DNA of 64,000 nt from Patiria pectinifera (Eukaryota; Echinodermata; Asteroidea; Valvatida; Asterinidae). The DNA lies in NCBI GenBank assembly GCA_029964075.1, contig CM057130.1, forward strand, positions 4,588,001 to 4,652,000, written 5' to 3'. Positions 47,868 through 60,642 of the stretch are shown here, one piece after another. The notes under the pieces were generated by a model. That model was not told where the DNA came from, ran no database searches, and saw nothing but the letters and a program-made list of their open reading frames with translations. Each line of letters begins with the position of its first letter. Positions within the stretch are counted from its first letter, which is position 1. A program made the translations under genes and the position numbers.

Positions 47868-50295
47868 TTTTTCTTTCTTCTTCTTCTTCTTCTTTTTGTT
47901 CCACTTCAAATGCCATTGACTTTGTGCACGTCTTTTCTGGCCTCCACTTTTGGCATTAATCTTTGTCATACATCATTCAACGTTAGCATAAGCATAGTCC
48001 CTATAGCAAAGATGTGTCCCGAAGATTGACGTCATGGTGACGTCATCGACTAATTTATTAGAGATTTTTGAATATTAAATTTTTCCCATAGACTTTGTAC
48101 ACAGAAATTAAGAAAAAATTATCGATTTTCAAAGGGCATTTTTGACTCTTTGCCAGTAATTTATTTACACCAATCTTTATCCAAGAAAAGACCTTAATTC
48201 AAACAACATTGTGTAATAATGACGTCACGATGACGTCATCCGATGTGTATTTATAGGCAGTTAAATTGTGACACTTTTAATATTTAAAAATGCATAAGAA
48301 ATCAACCGTACGCGTCCGCAGCATTCTGTTGCCGGCAAATGGTAGAATAGGTTGAGGTCTTTATTTCATTCAGTGTGCGTGAAATCACGTGACCCTTGCT
48401 TCCGGTCGGAAAAGGCCAAAACCGGAAGTGGCTTATTATTTAAAAATGGTAATAGATATGAACTTGCTTTTAACGGTGTTAGTGTCTTGGCTAAAAGTAT
48501 TCTTTAAATCATCTACCAATGACGTCATGCAATCTGCGAGCGCCCTCTAGCGACAGGTTGAAAATTTGCAAAAATGTATTTTGAAACGATGTCTGTGGCG
48601 AAGTATGTCGGAATCGCCTAAATAATGGTGTATATAATGACCTTGACCCACTTAAGACATGTGCGAAGTTTTAGGCGAATGACGTCATCAGACCGGAAGT
48701 TATAATAAAAGACCCTTTTCATTTGAAAATTCCTCAAAAATCATCCATTGCAGTTTTTATGTTAATTTTTACTTTAATTATCGATTTAAGGGTAGGTCTA
48801 AAACATTTCAAAGCTTTGAGGCAATAAGCGAACTCTGACATGCCCTGCGCACGCTTAAAACTTCAGGTTGACAATACCTCTGCTCTAAAACATGCACAGA
48901 ACGTCTATATGTACATGTACATACACGTACGTTACGCACATACATCGTATGTCAGTCAGCCTGCAGAGCACGTGTTGCCGAGGTCAAATCCTGTCCACAT
49001 CACAGTGACCGTTTTAGCCGATTTTCGGCTAACTTTGACAGATTTTATGTTCATGCGTGCGCATAGTCAGGGACGTATAATAAAAAATCATCATGCCGAA
49101 AAGCCCTATGTTACGTATTTAAAGGTGCAGTTTTTCCGCAGTGGGATTTTCCACAAGTCTTTTCCTATACAACACTGATATACTAAGCAGTTCTGAACTT
49201 CAGCCGAGAATTACTATGAGAAGGAAAGAGAAATTGTAGGTTTTTTTCGCGCTGTCATTCGATTGAACATATTCCTAAGGGTCAGAATATCAAGTACTAT
49301 TTTATAAAAATGTTTCGGTTTAAAGGCAAATCACGTATTTAAAGGTGCAATTTTTCTGCAGTGGGATTTTCTTTAGTCCGTTAACTTTGTACACGTGTTA
49401 GCCCATTGACTTTGTACACGTTTTCAAGCCACCATTTCTAAAACTTGGCGATCTGGAATCGTCATCAATGTTACAGCCAAGGAAGACCCTCATACAAAAT
49501 TATGCCAAGACTATGACGTCATAATGACGTCATCACCTTATTTTTTTAATTGATTTTCGAAAATTTACGTGCATATTATAAAGTCCTATATCTACAGAAC
49601 TGTAAGTCTGATTGGGTTGATACTTGGTATTGCTAGACCGGGATGTGTTATAGGTAAAACAAAATTAGGTGACGCCATGATGACGTCATTCGGAGATTTT
49701 ATATGAATATTTGACGTTTTTGACCTTTTAGCCATATCTCATGAACGTAACATGCAAAATTCAAAATTCTTTGTGTATTTGGTCTGTTAGGTAAAAGGTA
49801 TTTGCACAAAATTTTGCAAAAAAATATCTGACATCATTATGACGTCATAAAAATGTAATTTTTCAAAATACATATCAGGAAAGGCCTGACTGTCATGAAA
49901 CTTAATGGGAAGGTAAATAATGGTACTAGTATACAAAGTTTAAAGTGACGTCACGATGACGTCATCGTTTGGTTTTTAGAATTTTTCGACATTAATAATT
50001 TTATTCTGCTTCCACAAATTGCACACTTTCTTTCATCAGATTGACATTAAACTTGGTTCAAACCAAAATCACAATGACAAAATGTGCATTGAGAAGGGTC
50101 TTAAAAATGACATCATTGCAGGGCAAGTGATATCATTTAATAAAATTATACTTTAGGAATTATTCTAAGCGTTTTGAACAACCTTTAACTGCATAAAGCA
50201 CTCTGAAAAGTGACTGCAAAACGACAAACGAAACAAATATTTGTAAAATGCGAAAAAGCCCTGTGTTCTGTTTGCAAACAGACATACAGCTCTAG
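47868..50295 (+). mobile_element. Array unit F2 (family F)
   Basis: A close duplicate of F1 but without hairpin modules; it starts directly in the T/TTC tract. The same relic internal end lies at about 49093. Confidence 0.84.
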
Positions 50296-52376
50296 TTTTT
50301 TCTTATTTTTCCACTTTTCTCCATAGGGTTTGTACACGTTTTTCTTCTACCATGCCACTTTGGTACTTTCGTAAACCCGATCGGCATGAGACTTGGTACA
50401 TACTTAGACCACCACCCTCAGATGTGTCTAGAAGAAATGTGTGATCGTGACGTCATCAGGTGTCGGGTTACGTCACATTAAAGATGCATTTTTCCCCATA
50501 TGTTTTGTACACGTTTTAAAACACTCCACTTTTGGCACTTTCGTAAATCTGATCAACTTCAGACTTGGTACATACTAAAATCACCACCAACAGATGCTCC
50601 TAGAAGAAATTCGTGATCGTACAGTCATCAGGTGTCAAGTTACATCACTTTAAAGAAGCATTTTCCCCCATTTGTTTTGTACACGTTTTAAAACCCTCCA
50701 GTTTGGCATCTTCGTAAATCCGATCGACTTTAAACTTATTTCATACTTAGACCACCACCCACAGATGGTCCTAGAAGAAATTCGTGATCGTTACGTCATC
50801 AGGTGTCGGGTTACGTCACATTAAAGATGCATTTTTCCCCATATGTTATGTACACGTTTTAAAACACTCCACTTTAGGCACCGTCATACATCTGATGGGC
50901 TTCAGACTTAATTCATACTTAGACCACCACCCACAGATGGTCCTTAACGAAATTCACGATTGTGACGTCATCAGGTGTCAGGTTACGTCACAAATAAAGA
51001 TTTATTTTTCCCCATAGGGTTTGTACACGTTTTAAAACGCTCCATTTTGGCACTTTAGTAAATCTGATCGACGTTACACTTGATACACACTTACACCACG
51101 ACCCACAGATGGTCCTTGAAGAAATTCGTGATCGTGACGTCACCAGGTGTCACGTTACTTCACATTAAAGATGCACATTTTCCCCTTAGGTTTTGTACAC
51201 GTTTTAAAACACTCCAGTTTGGCATCTTCGTAAATCTGATCGACTTTAAACTTAATTCATACTTAGACCACCACCCATAGATGGTCCTAGACGAAATTCG
51301 TGACCATGACATCATCAGATGTCAGATTACGTCACATTAAAGATACACTTTCCCCATAGGGTTAATGTACACATTTTAAAACGCTCCATTTCGGCACTTT
51401 CGTACATCCGATCAACGTTACACTTAGTACACACTTGGACCATCTCCCACAGATGGTCCTAGAAGAAATTCATGATCGTGACGTCATCAGGTGTCACGTT
51501 ACTTCACATTAAAGATGCACATTTTCCCCTCTGGTTTTGTACATGTTTTAAAACGCTCCACTTTGGCACTTTCGTAAATTCGATCGACCTTATACTTGGT
51601 ACACACTTAGACCACTACTCATAGATGGTCATAGAAGAAAGTCGTCATCGTGACGTCATCAGGTTTCAGGTTACGTTACATTAAAGATGCATTTTCCCCA
51701 TAGGGTTTGTACACGTTTTAAAACACTCTACTTTGGCACTTTCGTAAATGCGATCCATGTTAGACTTGGAACACACTTAGACTACCACCCACAGATGGTC
51801 TTAGAAGAAAGTCGTCATCATGACGTCATGAGGTGTCAGGTTACATCACATGAAAGATGCATTGTTTCCTTATCAGTTTTGTACACATTTTTCTTCAAAC
51901 TGATACACTGTTTCACTTCCATACATGTATGTCAGATGACTTTACACTTGTCAGACACTAGTAAGACCAGCAGCCTAAGGTGGTCCCCAGTGAGTTCATA
52001 ACGATGACGTCAATGTGTCACGTGACGTGACATTAAATGAGCATTTCTACAAATCGCTATAACTTCGAAAGTACAAGTCCAATTGGATTAAAACTTGGTA
52101 TGCACATTCACAGGGATGGTTTATATATGAAAAATGAAGTGACGTCATCATCAAATGTCATATGACGTCCCTTAAAGGGGCATATTATTCTTTTATAGGT
52201 CTATATCTACAGAACTATAATGTTCGATTTGGTTCTATCTTGACATGTACATGTATGTATTATAATGTGCCGTTATATAGATGACATTTACAGTGACATC
52301 ACTGATTGTTCGTCATGTGCACAGAGTATTTCAAATATCCGAAACAGCTTGGGTTTGTCCACAAACACATTTCTAG
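50296..52376 (+). mobile_element. Array unit C1 (family C)
   Basis: After CCATAGGGTTTGTACACG it is built almost wholly of a roughly 172-bp tandem repeat, then a unique 350-base 3' part ending CGAAACAGCTTGGGTTTG, CCACAAACAC and ATTTCTAG. Confidence 0.85.
50321..52030 (+). repeat. 172-bp satellite inside C1, about ten units
   Basis: Unit starts (CCATA or a variant) fall at 50321, 50496, 50668, 50839, 51012, 51184, 51354, 51528, 51698 and 51868, so spacing is 170-175. Each unit runs TTTGTACACGTTTTAAAA, GATCGACTT, ACACTTAGACCACCACCC, GATGGTCCTAGAAGAAA, GTGACGTCATCAGGTG, CACATTAAAGATGCA. Confidence 0.93.
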
Positions 52377-52532
52377 TGTTCGATTTGGTTCTATCTTGAC
52401 ATGTACATGTATGTATTATAATGTGCCGTTATATAGATGACATTTACAGTGACATCACTGATTGTTCGTCATGTGCACAGAGTATTTCAAATATCCGAAA
52501 CAGCTTGGGTTTGTCCACAAACACATTTCTAG
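52377..52532 (+). repeat. 156-bp tandem copy of the C1 3' tail
   Basis: Bases 52377-52532 repeat 52221-52376 essentially exactly, from TGTTCGATTTGGTTC to ATTTCTAG. It is a 3' tail with no body, ending at a second CTAG. Confidence 0.95.
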
Positions 52533-53934
52533 TTTTTTTTTTTTAGCTGTTTCGGTGTACACACCGAAACAGCTCTTGTTTTCGTTAAGATCTTTTTTTT
52601 TCTTTTTTTCTTTTTTTTTTTTTCTTTTTAGCTGTTCCCAATTTCAATTGGGAACAGCTCTTGTTTTCGTTAAAGTTTTTTTTTTAGCTGTTTCGGTGTA
52701 CACACCGAAACAGCTCTTGTTTTTGTTATTTTTTTTTTTCTCTTTTTTTTTTTTTTTCCACTTTTTTTCCCATAGGATAACACGTGTTTTCGTTCTACAA
52801 GGCACTTTTGGACTTTTTTCAAATCCGATCGACTTCAAACCTGGCACACACTTAGACCACCATCTGAAGATGTATGCCGAATCATGACGTCATCATGACG
52901 TCATCACGTGTCACGTGACGTCATCCTAAAAGAGCACACTTTAAGGCCCTATATCTACAGAACCGGAAGTCCGATTTGGTTCAAACTTGGTATGCAAGTA
53001 TTCCGGGACGTGTTATAGACGAAAATTGCAGTGACGTCATGATGACGTCATCGTGTGATTTTATATGAATTATTCAATTTTTGGACCTTTTACTCATATC
53101 TCATAAACGGAATGTGGTAAATTCGAAATTCTTTTTGTAACAGGTTTGTTAGGTCATAGATAGATGCACAAAATTTCGTTAAATGTGTGACGTCATCATG
53201 ACGTCATCAAAAACGTGATTTTTTGATTCACATATAAGGGTATGTCCGATCGTTATGAAACTTGGTGGGTACGTAGGTATAGATAACAGCATTCAAAATC
53301 TGAAGTTACGTCATGATGACGTCATCGTCTGATTTTTTATGAATTTTTCAAATTTTAATATCTTCTTCAAATTTTGCAAAAATTATATAAAATACGGTCT
53401 GATCGACTTGAAACCTGGCACACACTTAGACCACCATCTGAAGATTCAGGTCGAATCATGATGTCATCATGACGTCATCACGTGTCACTTGACGTCATCC
53501 TAAAACTGCATAGTTTAAGTCACTATATCTAGAGAACCTGAGGTCTGATTGGGTTCAATCTCGATATGCAGATATTCCAGGAAGTGTTATAGACAAAAAT
53601 TGCAGTGACGTCACGATGACGTCATTATGTGATTTTATAATAATTCTTCAATTTTTTGACCTTTTCTCATATCTCATCAATGAAAAGTAGTTAATTAGTA
53701 ATTCTTTTTGCAAAAGGTTTGTTGGGTCGTAGATAGGTACAGAAACATTTTAAAAATGTGTGCCGTCATCATGACGTCATGAAAATATATATATATATTT
53801 TTTTACATAGGATGGACACTTATTGTATAAAATATGCATGTACATGTTCATTCGACCTGGATGAAACCCCTTTACGGCAGTCATTATTAAAACGGTCGAA
53901 ACAGCTCAGTGTTTGTCCACAAACACATTTCTAG
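52533..53934 (+). mobile_element. Array unit B4 (family B, short form)
   Basis: Modules at 52545-52574 (B type), 52630-52659 (A type) and 52686-52715 (B type): a mixed stack. The body is one internal block shorter than in B1-B3. Canonical B terminus. Confidence 0.85.
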
Positions 53935-55273
53935 TTTTTTCTTTTTTTTTCTTTTTCCACTTTTCCCATAGGTTTTGTACACGTTTTTATTCTACAAGCC
54001 ACTTTGGCAATTATTTGAAATCCGATCAACTTTAAACTCAGCATAGTTATTAACCATCATCTGAAGATGTATGCCGAAACTTTTCGTCCTGCTGACGTCA
54101 TCACGTGATTTATTATAGAATTTTGAATATTTAATTTTTCCCATAGACTTTGTACACAGAAATTTAAAAAAAAATGTCAATTTTCAAAGGGCATTTTCGA
54201 CTCTTTGCCAGTAATTCATTTACACCAATCCTTGTCCAAGCAAAGACCCTTACTCAAACAGCATTGTGTAATGATGACGTCATGATGACGTCATCCGGTG
54301 TTTATTTATAGGCAATTAAATTGTGACACTTTTAATTTTTAAAAATGCATAAGAAATCAACCGTACGCGTCCGCAGCATTCTGTTGCCGGCAAGTGGTAG
54401 AGTAGGTTGAGGTCTTTATTTCATTCAGTGTGCGTGAAATCACGTGACCCTTGCTTCCGGTCGAAAAAGGCCAAAACCGGAAGTGGCTTATTATTTAGAA
54501 GTGGTAATAGATATGAACTTGCTTTCAATGGTGTTAGTCTCTTGGCTGATAGTATTCTTCAAATCATCTACCGATGACGTCATGCAATCTTCGAGCGCCC
54601 TCTAGCGACAGGTTGAAAATTTTCAAAAATGTATTTTGAATAGATGTCTGTGGCGAAGTTTGTCGGAATCGCCTTAATATTGGTGTATATAATGACCGTG
54701 ACCCACTTAAGACGTGTGCGAAGTTTCAGGTGTATGACGTCATCAGACCGGAAGTTATAATGAAAAGACTCTTTTTCCTTAGAAAATTCCTGAAAAATCA
54801 ACCATGGCAGTTTTTATATTAGTTTTTACTTTAATTGTCTATTTAAGGGTAGGTCGAAAACATTTGAAAGCTTCGAGGCAATTAGCAAACTCGGACATGC
54901 CCCGCGCACGCTTAAAACTTCAGGTTGACAATACCTCTGCTTTAAAATATGCACAGGACGTCCACAGTGTACACGTTCATGCACGTACATTTTACGTTGT
55001 ACATATCGTATGTCAGTCAGCCCGCGCGCAGCACACGTGTTGCCGAGGTCAATTCCTGTCGACAGTGACCGTTTTAGCCGATTTCCGGCTAACTTTGACA
55101 CATTTTATGTTCATGCATAGTGATTGTCAGGGACGTTGATAAAAACAAATCATAATGCGGAAAGCCCTATCTTCTGTTGCAAACAGACATAGATCTCTAC
55201 TTATATGTCTATGGGTCCAACAGATAATCAATATTGGGAACAGCTCTGTGGTTGTTCACAACCACAATTTCTA
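53935..55273 (+). mobile_element. Array unit A13 (family A, mutated terminus)
   Basis: Sister copy of A11; carries the same 111-codon frame (54804-55139). Its terminus reads ATTTCTAT instead of ATTTCTAG, and the next unit's hairpin begins three bases later. Confidence 0.85.
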
Positions 55274-57154
55274 TTTAGCTGTTTCGGTGTACACACCGAA
55301 ACAGCTCTTGTTTTTGTTATTTTTTTTTTTCTCTTTTTAGCTGTTTCGGTGTACACACCGAAACAGCTCTTGTTTTTGTTATTTTTTTTTTTCTCTTTTT
55401 TTTTTTTTTCCACTTTTTTTCCCATAGGATAACACGTGTTTTCGTTCTACAAGTCACTTTTTGCCTTGTTTCAAATCTGATCGACTTCAAACCTGGCACA
55501 CAGTTAAACTATCATCTGAAGATGTATGCCGAAACTTTTCGTCATCATGACGTCATCACGTGTCACGTGACGTCATCCTAAAAGAGCATACTTTAAGGCC
55601 CTATATCTACAGAACCGGAAGTCCGATTTGGTTCAAACTTGGTATGCAAGTATTCCGGGACTTGTTTTAGACGAAAATTGCAGTGACGTCATGATGACGT
55701 GATCGTGTGATTTTATATAAATTATTCAATTTTTGGACCTTTTACTCATATCTCATAAACGGAATGTGGTAAAATCAAAATTCTTTTTGTAACATGTTTG
55801 TTAGGTCATAGATAGATGCACAAAATTTCGTAAAATGTGTGACGTCATCATGACGTCATCAAAGACGTGATTTTTTGATTCGCATATAAGGGTATGTCCG
55901 ATCGTTATGAAACTTGGTGGGAAGGTAGGTATAGATAAAAGCATTCAGAATCTGAAATGACGTCATCATGACGTCATCGTCTGATTTTTTATGATTTTTT
56001 TAGATTTTAATGTTTTCTTCAAATTTTGCAAAAATTATATAAAATACGGTCCGATCGACTTCAAACCTGGCACACACTTATACAAACATCTGAAGATGTA
56101 TGCCGAATCATGACGTCATCATGACATCATCATGTGTCACATGACGTCATCCTAAAAGCGCATACTTAAAGGCCATTATATCTACAGAACCGAAAGTCCG
56201 ATTTGGTTCAAACTTGGTATGCAAGTATTCTGGGACGTGTTATAGACAAAAAAATGCAGTGACGTCACGATGACGTCATCATGTAATTTTATATAAATTA
56301 TGCAATTTTTCGACCTTTTACTCAAATCTCATGAATGGAGCATGGTAAATTCAAAATTCTTTTTGTAACATGTTTGTTAGGTGAAATATAGATGCACCAA
56401 ATTTCATAAAATGTGTGACGTCATCATGACGTCATCAGAAACGTGATTTTGTTATTTACATATAGGGGTATGTCCGATCGCTATGAAACTTGGTGGGTAG
56501 GTAGGTATAGATAAAAGCATTCAAAATCTGAAGTGACGTCATCATGACGTCATCGTCTGATTTTTTATGATTTTTTTAAATTTTAATATTTTCTTCAAAT
56601 TTTGCAAAAATTATATCAAATGCGATCCGATCGACTTCAAACCTGGCACACACTTAGACCACCATCTGAAGATTCCGGTCGAATCATGACGGCATCGCGT
56701 GTCACTTGACATCATTCTAAAACTGCTCTAGTTTAAGTCACTATATCTAGAGAACCTGATGTCCGATTGGGTTCAATCTCGGTATGCAGATATTCCAGGA
56801 AGTGTTATAGACAAAAATTGCAGTGACGTCACGATGACGTCATCATGTGATTTTATATGAATTATTCAATTTTTGGACCTTTTACTCATATCTCATCGCT
56901 GGAAAGTGGTTAATTCGAAATTCTTTTTGGCAAAAGATTTGTTAGGTCGTAGATAGATACAGGAAAATTCAAAACATGTATGCTGTCATCATGACGCCAA
57001 GAAAAATGTCTTCTTTTTTTTTTTACATAGGATGGACACTTTTTGTATAGAATACGCATGTACATGTTCATTCAACCTGGATGAAACTCCTTTACGGCAG
57101 TCACTAATAAAACGGTCGAAACAGCTCAGTGTTTGTCCACAAACACATTTCTAG
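55274..57154 (+). mobile_element. Array unit B5 (family B)
   Basis: B-type modules at 55277-55306 and 55339-55368, then a body nearly identical to B3. Confidence 0.86.
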
Positions 57155-58806
57155 TTTTTTTTTTTCTTCCACTTTTTTTCCCATAGGATAACACGTGTTT
57201 TCGTTCTACAAGGCACTTTTGGACTTTTTTCAAATCCGATCGTCTTCAAACCTGGCACACACTTAGACCACCATCTGAAGATGTATGCCGAAACTTTTCG
57301 TCATCATGACGTCATCACGTGTCACGTTACGTCATTCTAAAAGAGCATACTTCAAGGCCCTATATCTACAGAACCGGAAGTCCGATTTGGTTCAAACTTG
57401 GTATGCAAGTATTCCGGGACGTGTTATAGACGAAAATTGCAGTGATGTCATGATGACGTCATCGTGTGATTTTATATGAATTATTCAATTTTTGGACCTG
57501 TGACTCATATCTCATAAACAGAATGTGGTAAATTCGAAATTCTTTTTGTAACAGGTTTGTTAGGTCATAGATAGATGTACAGAATTTCGTTAAATGTGTG
57601 ACGTCATCATGACGTCATCAAAAACGTGATTTTTTGATTCACATATAAGGGTATGTCCGATCGTCATAAAACTTGGTGGGTAGGTAGGTATGGATAACAG
57701 CATTCAAAATCTGAAGTGACGTCATCATGACGTCATCATCTGATTTTTTATGATTTTTTCAAATTATAATATTTTCTTCAAATTTTGCATAATTATATAA
57801 AATACGGTCCGATCGACTTCAAACCTGGCACAAACTTATACATCCATCTGAAGATGTATGCCGAATCATGACGTCATCATGACGTCATCATGACGTCATC
57901 ACGTGTCACATGACGTCATCCTAAAAGTGTATACTTTAAGGCGCTATATCTACAGAACCGGAGGTCCGATTGGGTTAAAACTTGGTATGGAAGTTTCCGG
58001 GACTTGTTATAGACAAAAATTGCAGTGACGTCACAATGACGTCATTATGTGATTTTATATAAATTATGCAATTTTTGGTTCTTTTACTCAAATCTCATCA
58101 ATGGAACATGGTAAATTCAAAATTCTTTTTGTAACATGTTTGTCAGGTGAAAGATAGATGCACAAAATTTCATAAAATGTGTGACGTCATCATGACATCA
58201 TCAAAAACGTGATGTTGTGATTCACATATAAGGGTATGTCCGATCGTTATGAAACTTGGTGGGTAGGTAGGTATAGATAAAAGCATTCAAAATCTGAAGT
58301 GACGTCATCATGACGTCATCGTCTAATTTTTTATGAATTTTTCAAATTTTAATATTTTCTTCACATTTTTCAAAAATTATATAAAATATGGTCCGATCGA
58401 CCTCAGAAAACCTGATGTCCGATTGGGTTCAATGTCGGTATGCAGATATTCCAGGAAGTTTTATAGACAAACATTGCAGTGACGTCACGATAACGTCATC
58501 ATGTCATTTTATATGAATTATTCAATTTTTGGATCTTTTACTCATATCTCATCAATGGAACGTGGTTAATTCGAAATTCATTTTTGCAAAAGGTTTGTTA
58601 GGTCGTAGATAGATACAGACAATTTCAAAAAATGTGTGGCGTCATCATGACGTCATGAAAAATTGTGTTTTTTTTACATAGCATGGACACTTTTTGTATA
58701 GAATACGCATGTACATGTTCATTCAACCTGGATGAAACTCCTTTTACGGCAGTCATTAATAAAACGGTCGAAACAGCTCAGTGTTTGTCCACAAACACAT
58801 TTCTAG
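57155..58806 (+). mobile_element. Array unit B6 (family B)
   Basis: No module. More diverged from B3/B5/B7; it contains a triple TCATGACGTCATCATGACGTC run at about 57865-57900. Canonical terminus. Confidence 0.85.
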
Positions 58807-60642
58807 TTTTTTTTTTAGCTGTTTCGGTGTACACACCGAAACAGCTGTTGTTTTTGTTATTTTTTTTTTTCTCTTTTTTTTTTTTTTCCACTTTTTTTCC
58901 CATAGGATAACACGTGTTTTCGTTCTACAAGTCACTTTTTGCCTTGTTTCAAATCTGATCGACTTCAAACCTGGCACACAGTTAAACTATCATCTGAAGA
59001 TGTATGCCGAAACTTTTCGTCATCATGACGTCATCACGTGTCACGTGACGTCATCCTAAAAGAGCATACTTTAAGGCCCTATATCTACAGAACCGGAAGT
59101 CCGATTTGGTTCAAACTTGGTATGCAAGTATTCCGGGACGTGTTATAGACGAAAATTGCAGTGACGTCATGATGACGTCATCGTGTGATTTTATATAAAT
59201 TATTCAATTTTTGGACCTTTTACTCATATCTCATAAACGGAATGTGGTAAATTCAAAATTCTTTTTGTAACATGTTTGTTAGGTCATAGATAGATGCACA
59301 AAATTTCGTAAAATGTGTGACGTCATCATGACGTCATCAAAGACGTGATTTTTTGATTCGCATATAAGGGTATGTCCGATCGTTATGAAACTTGGTGGGA
59401 AGGTAGGTATAGATAAAAGCATTCAAAATCTGAAATGACGTCATCATGACGTCATCGTCTGATTTTTTATGAATTTTTTAAATTTTAATATTTTCTTCAA
59501 ATTTTGCAAAAATTATATAAAATACGGTCCGATCGACTTCAAACCTGGCACACACTTATACAAACATCTGAAGATGTATGCCGAATCATGACGTCATCAT
59601 GACGTCATCACGTGTCACATGACGTCATCCTAAAAGCACATACTTAAAGGCCATTATATCTACAGAACCGAAAGTCCGATTTGGTTCAAACTTGGTATGC
59701 AAGTATTCTGGGACGTGTTATAGACAAAAAAAATGCAGTGACGTCACGATGACGTCATCATGTAATTTTATATAAATTATGCAATTTTTGGACCTTTTAC
59801 TCAAATCTCATGAATGGAGCATGGTAAATTCAAAATTCTTTTTGTAACATGTTTGTTAGGTGAAATATAGATGCACCAAATTTCATAAAATGTGTGACGT
59901 CATCATGACGTCATCAGAAACGTGATTTTGTTATTCACATATAGGAGTATGTCCGATCGTTATGAAACTTGGTGGGTAGGTAGGTATAGATAAAAGCATT
60001 CAAAATCTGAAGTGACGTCATCATGACGTCATCGTCTGATTTTTTATGAATTTTTTAAATTTTAATATTTTCTTCAAATTTTGCAAAAATTATATCAAAT
60101 GCGATCCGATCGACTTCAAACCTGGCACACACTTAGACCACCATCTGAAGATTCCAGTCGAATCATGACGGCATCATGCCGTCATCGCGTGTCACTTGAC
60201 ATCATTCTAAAACTGCTCTAGTTTAACTCACTATATCTAGAGAACCTGATGTCCGATTGGGTTCAATCTCGGTATGCAGATATTCCAGGAAGTGTTCTGG
60301 ACAAAAATTGCAGAGACGTCACGATGACGTCATCATGTGATTTTATATGAATTATTCAATTTTTGGACCTTTTACTCATATCTCATCGCTGGAAAGGGGT
60401 TAATTCGAAATTCTTTTTGGCAAAAGATTTGTTAGGTCGTAGATAGATACAGGAAATTTCAAAACATGTATGCAGTCATCATGACGCCAAGAAAAATGTT
60501 TGTTGTTTTTTTACATAGGATGGACACTTTTTGTATAGAATACGCATGTACATGTTCATTCGACCTGGATGAAACTCCTTTACGGCAGTCACTAATAAAA
60601 CGGTCGAAACAGCTCAGTGTTTGTCCACAAACACATTTCTAG
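58807..60642 (+). mobile_element. Array unit B7 (family B)
   Basis: One B-type module at 58817-58846, with a G for C just after the palindrome. The body is nearly identical to B3 and B5. Confidence 0.86.

Noticed and set aside
50784..52001. Frames in family C repeats, repeated at 62471-63687
   Set aside because: They follow the satellite units and carry no domain; identical copies arise from duplication of C1 and C2.
50321..52030. Regularly spaced repeats resembling a CRISPR array
   Set aside because: The genome is eukaryotic and the whole 172-bp unit is repeated, without unique spacers.
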